From positions 114,461 to 178,460 of the forward strand of contig JAQVCM010000008.1 of the NCBI GenBank assembly GCA_028689775.1: 64,000 bases of DNA, given 5' to 3'. Source of the stretch: Crocinitomicaceae bacterium (GTDB taxonomy: Bacteria > Bacteroidota > Bacteroidia > Flavobacteriales_D > Crocinitomicaceae). Under the pieces are notes generated by a model. That model had not been told where the DNA came from, ran no database searches, and saw only the letters and a program-made list of their open reading frames with translations. Each line of letters begins with the position of its first letter. The stretch's first letter is position 1. Positions 48,839 to 56,605 of this stretch are shown piece by piece. Both the position numbers and the translations under genes were made by a program.

Positions 48839-48900
48839 TTAATCTGCAATCTGAAATTTGTAATCTGTCATCCGATTGCTATCGGATCAATCTGCAATCT
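48839..48900. repeat. Short repeats with a palindrome upstream of carA
   Basis: AATCTGCAATCT occurs at 48841-48852 and 48889-48900, with a variant TAATCTGTCAT between. A perfect 7-bp hairpin (48870-48876 with 48881-48887, loop TGCT) sits in the middle. This resembles a short intergenic repeat of the REP kind. The rest of the gap 48715-48998 holds no supported gene. Confidence 0.45.
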
Positions 48901-48973
48901 TCCAATTCTCAAACCTGTTCATAATTGTTCTTTTTTTGTTAACAATTTTCAAGTTCTTTCAGTTTGAAAATCC

Positions 48974-48981
48974 TACCTTTG
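48974..48981 (+). promoter_or_regulatory. -7 element for carA-eno
   Basis: TACCTTTG matches TAnnTTTG and lies 18 bases before the carA ATG. No TTG at the proper -33 spacing; TTC is at 48955-48957. Confidence 0.5.
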
Positions 48982-48998
48982 CAAAAAAATAGTTTTAG

Positions 48999-50102
48999 AT
49001 GGAAGAAAAAAAACAAGCGATTCTCTTATTGGAGGATGGCACTTTTTACTCAGGTATTGCTGTTGGTAAAGTAGGGACTACTACAGGTGAAATTGCTTTC
49101 AACACGGGAATGACCGGTTATCAGGAAGTATTTACTGACCCATCTTATTTTGGACAAATTGTTATCATGACTACTTCCCACATCGGGAACTATGGAGTAA
49201 AATCCAGCGAAAACGAATCTGCTGGTATCATGGTTTCTGGTTTAGTTACTAAAAAGTATTCTGATATTTATTCTCGAACTTCTGCCGACGGATCATTAGA
49301 TGATTTGATGGTAGCTGGTAATTGCGTTGGAATCTCTGATATTGATACCAGATCGCTCGTGAGACATATCCGCAATAAAGGTGCAATGAATGCTATCATT
49401 TCATCTGAAATTTTAGATGTGGATACCTTGATGTCACAATTGAAAAAAGTTCCATCGATGGAAGGTTTAGAATTGTCTTCAGAGGTTTCTACCAAAGAGA
49501 TTTTTGATAAAATTCCTGCAAATCCATTGTTTAAAGTTGCTCTACTTGATTTAGGGGTTAAAAGAAATATCATTCAGTGCTTAGTTGACAGAGGATGTCA
49601 CGTTCGCGTGTTTCCGATGGATACTTCATTGGAAGAGATGAAGTCTTTTCAACCGGATGGATATATGATTTCAAACGGACCTGGAGATCCAAGTGCTTTG
49701 ACGAGTCAAAAACAAGTGGTTGCTCAGATTGTTGAAGAAGATTTGACGATGTTTGGTATCTGTTTAGGTCATCAGCTTTTAGGTTTAAGTCAAGGATTGA
49801 AAACAGAGAAAATGTTCAATGGACATCGTGGTGTAAATCATCCTATTAAAAACTTAAAAACAGGTAAAGGAGAAATTACTTCTCAAAATCACGGTTTTGT
49901 TATTTCTAAAGAAGGAATTGATTCCAATCCAGTAATTAATGTCACACACGTTCATTTGAACGATAATACAATAGCAGGTATTGAAGTTGTAGGGAAATCA
50001 ATTTTTTCTGTTCAATATCATCCTGAAGCTGCAGCTGGTCCGCATGATTCAAGGTATTTATTTGATCAGTTTATTGATAACATGAAACTTGCTAAATCTT
50101 AA
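48999..50102 (+). CDS. carA: Carbamoyl-phosphate synthase small (glutaminase) subunit
   Basis: Supplies ammonia from glutamine to CarB for carbamoyl phosphate, precursor of arginine and pyrimidines. 367 residues. The N-terminal CPSase domain has TGEIAFNTGMTGYQEVFTDP. The class-I amidotransferase domain has the nucleophile in FGICLGHQLLGL, and His-Glu in VQYHPEAAAGP. carB is not adjacent. eno follows after 24 bases, the flavobacterial rplQ-carA-eno order. Confidence 0.96.
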   Translation: MEEKKQAILLLEDGTFYSGIAVGKVGTTTGEIAFNTGMTGYQEVFTDPSYFGQIVIMTTSHIGNYGVKSSENESAGIMVSGLVTKKYSDIYSRTSADGSLDDLMVAGNCVGISDIDTRSLVRHIRNKGAMNAIISSEILDVDTLMSQLKKVPSMEGLELSSEVSTKEIFDKIPANPLFKVALLDLGVKRNIIQCLVDRGCHVRVFPMDTSLEEMKSFQPDGYMISNGPGDPSALTSQKQVVAQIVEEDLTMFGICLGHQLLGLSQGLKTEKMFNGHRGVNHPIKNLKTGKGEITSQNHGFVISKEGIDSNPVINVTHVHLNDNTIAGIEVVGKSIFSVQYHPEAAAGPHDSRYLFDQFIDNMKLAKS

Positions 50103-51404
<1,302 letters not shown>

Positions 51405-51420
51405 TTTTTTATAAGTAGTT

Positions 51421-51461
51421 AAAAAAAGCGACTGTCTCCAAAGGACAGTCGCTTTTTTTTT
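51421..51461 (+). terminator. Terminator after eno
   Basis: 16-bp perfect stem (51421-51436 with 51444-51459, loop of 7) whose outer part is A/T and ends in a T run. Confidence 0.9.
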
Positions 51462-51695
51462 GAGCACAATTCTTGAAGATGCAGTTGTGTAAAGCCATCC
51501 AAAATGAGAAATAAACGCAAGTTTAGTTAAGAAGGTTTTCTTGTTTTTTGAATATGATTTTATAGAAACGAACGGCATAAAAGACATTCAAAATATTGAT
51601 TCACAAGCTTTTATTCGTTCTCGCATAGCCAAATAGCTTTGCTGTTTATTTGCTATAAGTTGACTGGATTTTGAGGTAGATTCATTCGCTGTTAA

Positions 51696-51709
51696 GCTAT
51701 TCGAATAGC
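51696..51709. repeat. 14-base perfect palindrome
   Basis: GCTATTCGAATAGC is self-complementary and lies in a gene-free stretch. It could be an operator or chance. The remainder of 51462-51852 shows no supported gene. Confidence 0.3.
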
Positions 51710-51852
51710 ACCATAAAAGGCAGGAAGAGATCATTGTTGCTGTTTTTATACGAATACGATATATTCAGTTTTAAAATTCGTAAAATACTCGATGGATCGG
51801 ATTGATTTGTCATTGGATTTTATATATTTACAGATCTAAATCAACAACGGCT

Positions 51853-51975
51853 ATGAAATTATCAAATTTTGACATGTTGAAAATGGATGATAACCGTTTA
51901 AAAACGGGTATATTGCTAATTTTAAGCAGATTAAGCAAAACAACTATAGTGGATATAGACGCTAGTTTGCGTTAA
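51853..51975 (+). CDS. Possible 40-residue peptide gene
   Basis: A frame from ATG 51853 reads M-K-L-S-N-F-D-M-L-K and ends at TAA 51973. TTG (51802-51804), 18 bases and TATATTTA (51823-51830, one mismatch to the -7 consensus) could drive it. Its last codons overlap the first cassette-boundary hairpin, so it could be the last gene of an older cassette. There is no family evidence. Confidence 0.3.
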   Translation: MKLSNFDMLKMDDNRLKTGILLILSRLSKTTIVDIDASLR

Positions 51976-51991
51976 GCCACTCGTTATAAGC
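51936..51991 (+). other. attC-like hairpin 0, left boundary of cassette 1
   Basis: Ordered elements: AAC (51942-51944), AGTGG (51948-51952), ACGC (51959-51962), a TAGTTT loop, GCGT (51969-51972), CCACT (51977-51981), then GTTATAAGC (51983-51991). The two inner pairs form one imperfect stem between AAC and GTT, as in a short attC site. The GTTATAAGC box is the exact complement of the box at the far end of the next gene. It is the least convincing of the three sites. Confidence 0.45.
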
Positions 51992-52016
51992 AAGCTTTAA
52001 ACCACATCACATAAAA

Positions 52017-52580
52017 ATGGAAATAATCAACAGAATACTCGAAAGGTCAAAATTGAATAAAGAACTTATTGGAATATGGAAATACAATGATGATGAAAGT
52101 TTTTGGTGCGGATATGTCATAGACTATAACGAAACGCTTGTCAAAATACAACACTATACAAAATATGGAAAGCCTGATGGAATAATTATTTCTCAAATTG
52201 CTAACATTAAAAATATTGACTTTGATGACGAATATGCAAAGGCGATGCAAGTTGTTATTGATTATTCAAAGGAAATTGAAAAAGAAGAAAATTTAAATTT
52301 GCCATTATCAGAAAGTGAAAATTGGGATTTTGAAATAGTTAAGAAACTCGAGGGAAACTTGAACATTCTTTCTAGTATTGAAATAAGTAACTCTGAATAT
52401 TATTCCGGTTTCATAATTGAAGTTTCCGAAACAGATTTTGTTTTAAGGTGTGTTGGAAAAATGGGCGAAGATGAAGGATTAGTTATTTATAAAACAGAAG
52501 ATGTAACAGGATTCAGAATAAACGATATTGACAATCGAAGAAGATGTTTACTATACAAATGGAGAAAAGCCAGCTTATAA
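52017..52580 (+). CDS. Orphan cassette gene 1: two-repeat protein of unknown function
   Basis: 187 residues, no signal peptide. Two halves resemble each other: a half starting LIGIWKYNDDESFWCGYVID with YGKPDGIIISQIANIKNID, and a half starting ILSSIEISNSEYYSGFIIE with GEDEGLVIYKTEDVTGFRI. Each looks like a small beta-barrel, possibly Sm- or SH3-like; that is inference from the strand pattern. The stop codon lies inside the GCTTATAAC boundary box, a typical place for a cassette gene to end. No relatives are recognised; immunity or toxin-related roles are common for such orphans but are not shown here. Confidence 0.65.
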   Translation: MEIINRILERSKLNKELIGIWKYNDDESFWCGYVIDYNETLVKIQHYTKYGKPDGIIISQIANIKNIDFDDEYAKAMQVVIDYSKEIEKEENLNLPLSESENWDFEIVKKLEGNLNILSSIEISNSEYYSGFIIEVSETDFVLRCVGKMGEDEGLVIYKTEDVTGFRINDIDNRRRCLLYKWRKASL

Positions 52581-52709
52581 CAGCCACTACAACGGATTTG
52601 GGCAATTGGCTTAATGGGAAAATGGTTTTGTATTTGGGATGATTTGTCAAATCCGAAAATATGGCTTAATTTAACCCCAAACCCGCTGTAGTGCCAGAAC
52701 GTTAGTGGC
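52573..52709 (+). other. attC-like hairpin 1, between the two cassettes
   Basis: Starts GCTTATAAC (52573-52581) and ends GTTAGTGGC (52701-52709). Inside, 52585-52602 pairs with 52676-52693 over 16 of 18 positions, leaving single mismatches. A smaller hairpin (GATTTG with CAAATC) sits near the tip, and GGCTTAAT is repeated directly. The layout AAC, 3 bases, stem, stem, 7 bases, GTT and the 137-base length match attC sites of integron cassettes. Confidence 0.6.
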
Positions 52710-52743
52710 AAGGCTAACACGACACAACGAACAGAATACGACA

Positions 52744-53262
52744 ATGAATAAAAAGTTGATTTTAATATTTCTCGGGCTGACTTTTTTGACGACTGCACTT
52801 TTCGTTGGGACACCTTTTGAATTTTTAAATGTTACCGCTGACACAATTGCGACATCTGTAATGATAGTTTTGTTTTTGTTTCTTTTCATCGTTCTGTTCA
52901 GACAAATTTGGCGACTTGACAATAAGGTATTTAAATGGACAACATTTGGACTATTGGCACTAATTGCAATTCCATATTTATTCATTGGACTTTGGACAGC
53001 ACTCTTGACTTGGTCAAACTATCATCCAATGTGGCAAGACCTGTTTATATACACGAACGACAAAAACGAAAAAGTAATTAGTCAGTGGAGAGAAACAAGT
53101 GGTTCTATTTATGATTACCGAGATAGAAAAATTATTGCTGACTATGGACAGTTCAGAATTTCGTTTGACTGTGATGCGAAAAAATTAGAAGGAATTTGGA
53201 CTGAATTTGACACGAGAAATAATAAAACGACAACAATTAACTTTGACAACGAGAAAAAATAA
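52744..53262 (+). CDS. Orphan cassette gene 2: membrane protein of unknown function
   Basis: 172 residues from ATG 52744 (MNKKLILIFLGLTFLTTALF). A GTG-initiated extension to 52705 would begin inside the boundary box and is rejected. Three hydrophobic segments (about 4-22, 33-55, 68-92) precede a 75-residue soluble tail with aromatic and charged residues. The family is not recognised. Start and end lie just inside the GTTAGTGGC and GCCACTAAC boxes. Confidence 0.65.
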   Translation: MNKKLILIFLGLTFLTTALFVGTPFEFLNVTADTIATSVMIVLFLFLFIVLFRQIWRLDNKVFKWTTFGLLALIAIPYLFIGLWTALLTWSNYHPMWQDLFIYTNDKNEKVISQWRETSGSIYDYRDRKIIADYGQFRISFDCDAKKLEGIWTEFDTRNNKTTTINFDNEKK

Positions 53263-53281
53263 TACGCTGACAAGAAGCCCA

Positions 53282-53364
53282 GCCACTAACAAGTAAGGCT
53301 TAAACGCTACGAAGTCCCGATAATTCATCGGGACGAAGTTGCGGTTTTAGCCCGTGTTGATCCC
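53282..53364 (+). other. attC-like hairpin 2, right boundary of cassette 2
   Basis: Starts GCCACTAAC (53282-53290) and reaches GTT at 53356-53358. GGCT (53297-53300) pairs with AGCC (53349-53352), AAACGC with GCGGTTT, and GTCCCGAT (53314-53321) with ATCGGGAC (53327-53334) around AATTC at the tip. A further small hairpin (TCCCGAC 53361-53367 with GTCGGGA 53375-53381) follows. The tip alone would pass for a REP-like palindrome. After this site, 53383-53763 shows no supported gene. Confidence 0.55.
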
Positions 53365-53763
53365 GACGAAAACTGTCGGGACTATGCCACGTGTTATTTT
53401 CTATGGGGATTTAAAATAGTCAGTATCATTTTTGGGTTCAAAAGTCATTTTTAAGATTTTGACTTTTGAAGTGAATAGGTGATTTTCTTTTTTGGAATGA
53501 ACTATTTCTTTATCTTTTGTAGTTTAATACCTCAAATTGAGCTCATTCCATCTCATTTTCCTCATTTTTGGACATAACTTTCCCTGTTCGATTTTCTCGA
53601 TTTTTTTTATTTGTTGATTATTAGACTCTTACTTGCTTCGTTGGTTTTATTTGGTGGCGGATTTGCTAGGTTCTTTAGGTCAATACTTCCAGCAAATTTC
53701 GAAATCGTGATCATTTTGCCTGTTTTGCAGCACGGACAAGCATCCAAATCGAAATCCAATTAG

Positions 53764-53916
53764 GGATTTGTAAATGAAAAAAACCAAGTAATTATTCCAT
53801 TTCAATATTTTACAATTGATTGTGAAGGAGGATTCAAGGATGGAAAAATGAACGTTAAAAGATCTGAAAATGCAAAGAGTATTTATATAGACAAAGACGG
53901 AATAGAAATAAAATAA
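53764..53916 (+). pseudogene. Remnant of a WG-repeat protein
   Basis: The frame from 53764 reads GFVNEKNQVIIPFQY, then an insertion-like stretch, then IYIDKDGIEIK before TAA. These are the core phrases of WG (KWG) repeats. The codon directly before (53761-53763) is TAG where WG repeats have tryptophan TGG, so one base change may have opened the stop. Upstream the frame has no repeat-like sequence. The following 53917-54140 may hold more decayed coding sequence but nothing I can name. Confidence 0.6.
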
Positions 53917-54140
53917 AAAATGATTAAATTTGGTTTGACGAATAAAGAACAATAGCATGTTGGAGACATTGAACCATGACACGTTTCAGTATAAAATTAA
54001 GGCTTACTTTCTTTGAAACGCGAGAATAAATGGATGCAAAAGCGCTGAAAGGAAAATTCAAAAATGGATTCTTTATTGTAAACTGAAAAATAAGACCATT
54101 CACTGAAGTCCTTACCAACCAAATTTAATCCAGAACCTTT

Positions 54141-54608
54141 ATGGAAAAAATAGACAACAAAATAATATCGAAATACATCCTGATCGGAGTTGCCACTTGG
54201 TTAACAATTAATTCGTTTTCTATTATTATCAAACAAATCGCCACTTTCCTATTACTTATAATGGAGTTAAAGGCATCCATAATCTTCTTTGCGAGCGAAA
54301 TTTTAATAGTACTTGCCGTGTTCTTGGCTTCAAGGATTGCAATCAGATACATCATGAAGAATTCAGCAAATCTGAACCCGCTTCTGATCAAAGTTTTAGT
54401 AATTTACGTCGTCACAGAGATATTCAAATTTGCATCTTATTTGACCACGCCACTTTTAATCCAATCATCAGGACTTACATCGATTAATTATTTCACTGAA
54501 TTGAATAAAAATTCATCCTACAAAACGATTCAAATCTCCCTGGTTTATTTGAAAATCGTCATCGTTGGTCTGACCGTGTTTTTTTATAAAAAAAAGCCAA
54601 ACGGTTGA
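54141..54608 (+). CDS. Membrane protein of unknown function
   Basis: 155 residues with about four hydrophobic helices (about 10-30, 32-50, 85-108 and 130-148) and short polar ends, ending FFYKKKPNG. No motif or family recognised. It lies in the accessory stretch after the WG remnant; no operon partner is close. Confidence 0.55.
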   Translation: MEKIDNKIISKYILIGVATWLTINSFSIIIKQIATFLLLIMELKASIIFFASEILIVLAVFLASRIAIRYIMKNSANLNPLLIKVLVIYVVTEIFKFASYLTTPLLIQSSGLTSINYFTELNKNSSYKTIQISLVYLKIVIVGLTVFFYKKKPNG

Positions 54609-54755
54609 CAACTGAACGAAACAAGTATTTGAAGTTAAAATACAAATGGGCGGGTTATCAATATGTTGAATAGTCAAAAGAAATAAACGATATGAAGCAG
54701 TAGCGAATTTACGGTTTAACCCCGCGATTTTATTACCATTAAAAAACGAAATTTT

Positions 54756-55697
54756 ATGACAACAAAAATTCTTACAACATTTTTAATTTTTATCTCCTTA
54801 TCGGTTTGGGGACAGAAAAATATCGAGAACAAACTAAGTAGCGAACATCAAAACATAAAGGGAACAAAGGTTAGCCTAATCCCACCAAATGGATTTACGG
54901 ACGGACTTAATTTTCTTGGACTTCAACAAGTGGAAAGCGGTTCAAGTATTTTGATTTTAGACATTCCTGGACCTTATTCTGAAATATCAAAAGGAATTAC
55001 CAAAGAAAACATGTTGCTTAAAGGTGTTGAAGTGAAGAAAATTGAAAAGCTGATAATGAATGGTCTTCCCGCTATTTTCGTTACCGGGAAACAAAATGCG
55101 CATGAAAATCGGTATACAAAATACATTTTAGTATTTGGAACAGACAATGAAACGATCATGATAAACAGTGTGTTTCCGGAAAACTTGAAAAAAATCGGAA
55201 GTGAAATCAAGAAATCGATTTTGACTGTTTTTTATGAAGCTGACAAAAAGATCAATCCATTTGAAACGCTTGATTACACAATAGATGTTTCTGAATCTAA
55301 ATTGAAATTTGGGAAAAGCATGTCAAACGCGCTCATATTTTCTGTTGACGGACACGTTCCAACAGCTTCAAGTGACAAAACCAACTTAATAGTTACAAAA
55401 TCATTTTCACAAATCACGGCAGAAGACAAAAAACTGTTTTGTATGAACAGACTAAAACAAACACCAATAGAAATAGTGCAAATCGAATACACAAATGAAA
55501 TTACAATTGACGGAATTTCGGGTTACGAGATTTATGCAAAAGGAAAAAGCAAAAATTCGGATGAAACAGAGAATATATATCAAGTGATTTTATTTAGCGA
55601 CAAACTTTATTATCTATTTTTCGGAACAACAAATGACGAAACGAACGAGAGCGTAGAAGAAATTAAAAAAGCTGTAAAAACATTCAAACGCATTTAA
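54756..55697 (+). CDS. Secreted two-domain protein of unknown function
   Basis: 313 residues with a signal peptide (MTTKILTTFLIFISLSVWGQ). Two tandem halves (about 30-160 and 170-313) share an order of elements: an opening strand with a proline/phenylalanine (VSLIPPNGF; KLKFGKSMSNALIF), a GLPAIFVTGK or GISGYEIYAKG strand, a KYILVFG or YQVILFS strand, and a closing helix with KKI..EIKKSI or VEEIKKAVKTF. This resembles the PsbP/DcrB-type fold; that is inference. Probably periplasmic. Confidence 0.6.
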   Translation: MTTKILTTFLIFISLSVWGQKNIENKLSSEHQNIKGTKVSLIPPNGFTDGLNFLGLQQVESGSSILILDIPGPYSEISKGITKENMLLKGVEVKKIEKLIMNGLPAIFVTGKQNAHENRYTKYILVFGTDNETIMINSVFPENLKKIGSEIKKSILTVFYEADKKINPFETLDYTIDVSESKLKFGKSMSNALIFSVDGHVPTASSDKTNLIVTKSFSQITAEDKKLFCMNRLKQTPIEIVQIEYTNEITIDGISGYEIYAKGKSKNSDETENIYQVILFSDKLYYLFFGTTNDETNESVEEIKKAVKTFKRI

Positions 55698-55722
55698 CGT
55701 AACTTAAAATCACGCACGACTA

Positions 55723-56061
55723 ATGAACTATAAATTACAAACTTTAACGCTTCCGAAAGGATGTAAAATTCTTAGAAATGAATTTACGACCTATGATCCT
55801 GAAGTTGATTTCACGGAAGAACGGAATATTTATTATTTAACAGAAGATCTTTTGCAACTAGAATTTGAACATACAAACATCGTGATTGATTTGGGCTGGT
55901 ACGAGAACATTTCAACAACTGACGGAGAATTTAGAATTTTTGTGATTCAAAATATGAATTGGGAGAAGCCTCTTCGAGTTGAGACATCAAAATCTCAAAA
56001 AAGAATTTACAAAAAGCTCGAAATGCTTATAATGGAAGTAGATTCAATCTTGTCCGATTAA
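55723..56061 (+). CDS. Small protein of unknown function
   Basis: 112 residues, no signal peptide or membrane segment. A central acidic region (DPEVDFTEERNIYYLTEDLL) precedes beta-strand-like stretches, with a basic helix (KSQKRIYKKLEMLIMEVDSI) at the end. It starts 25 bases after the preceding secreted protein, so cotranscription is possible. Family not recognised. The 192-base gap that follows holds nothing I can support. Confidence 0.5.
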   Translation: MNYKLQTLTLPKGCKILRNEFTTYDPEVDFTEERNIYYLTEDLLQLEFEHTNIVIDLGWYENISTTDGEFRIFVIQNMNWEKPLRVETSKSQKRIYKKLEMLIMEVDSILSD

Positions 56062-56253
56062 AGGCTTTGAATTGAGATTAAAATTCTCTGTTGAAATTTG
56101 AGAAGTCTTTTTTGTTTTTACCAGTTAACTTGCTTTATTTCAGGTTAATAATTTTTATTAATGGTTTTGTGTTTAATTTTTTATTAATTTTAAGTTAAAA
56201 TAAAGCCAACTTTCTAGTTATGCTAACGTCAATGGTTAAACAAAATCTAAATT

Positions 56254-56601
56254 ATGTTTAAATCTCTCTTTCTACTTATTTTTGCTTTCTCGACTCAAAT
56301 AGGGTTTAGTCAAAGTACACAAAGCCCTCAATTTTTCGCTCAATGCTTGGTGGATATCACCACAACCCAACAAGCAGATGAATTAACGTTATCGTTGAGA
56401 AGTAATCCGTTTGTTGCAGTTGCACGCGTCGATTGGCCTACCAAACGAATTTTTATTTTAACGAAAGATATTACCAGTTTCACGGAAGTCAATTTCAATT
56501 CTTGGTTAGGAACTTACGCTTCTTCAGCGAGCTGTATTCAAGTTGGTTTACATGGCGTTGACGTCGTAAATCCGTATCCATTCATTAACTGTAACAACTA
56601 A
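56254..56601 (+). CDS. Small secreted protein preceding a T9SS cargo
   Basis: 115 residues with a signal peptide (MFKSLFLLIFAFSTQIGFSQ). The mature part has an alternating strand-helix order (FFAQCLVDITTTQQADELTL, VAVARVDWPTKRIFILTKD, EVNFNSWLG) that could be a ferredoxin-like fold; this is a guess. Four cysteines are visible including one near the end. Its stop is 4 bases before the T9SS cargo gene, so the two are cotranscribed and may work together. Confidence 0.6.
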   Translation: MFKSLFLLIFAFSTQIGFSQSTQSPQFFAQCLVDITTTQQADELTLSLRSNPFVAVARVDWPTKRIFILTKDITSFTEVNFNSWLGTYASSASCIQVGLHGVDVVNPYPFINCNN

Positions 56602-56605
56602 AAAT

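Noticed and set aside
51936..53364. Explanation of the flanking inverted boxes as a transposon with terminal inverted repeats
   Set aside because: The boxes differ between the two units while matching within each, there is no transposase, and no target-site duplication is visible.
51462..56253. Integron integrase or other recombinase near the cassette-like array
   Set aside because: I read all frames of the accessory region and found no tyrosine recombinase motif; the array, if real, is orphan within this window.
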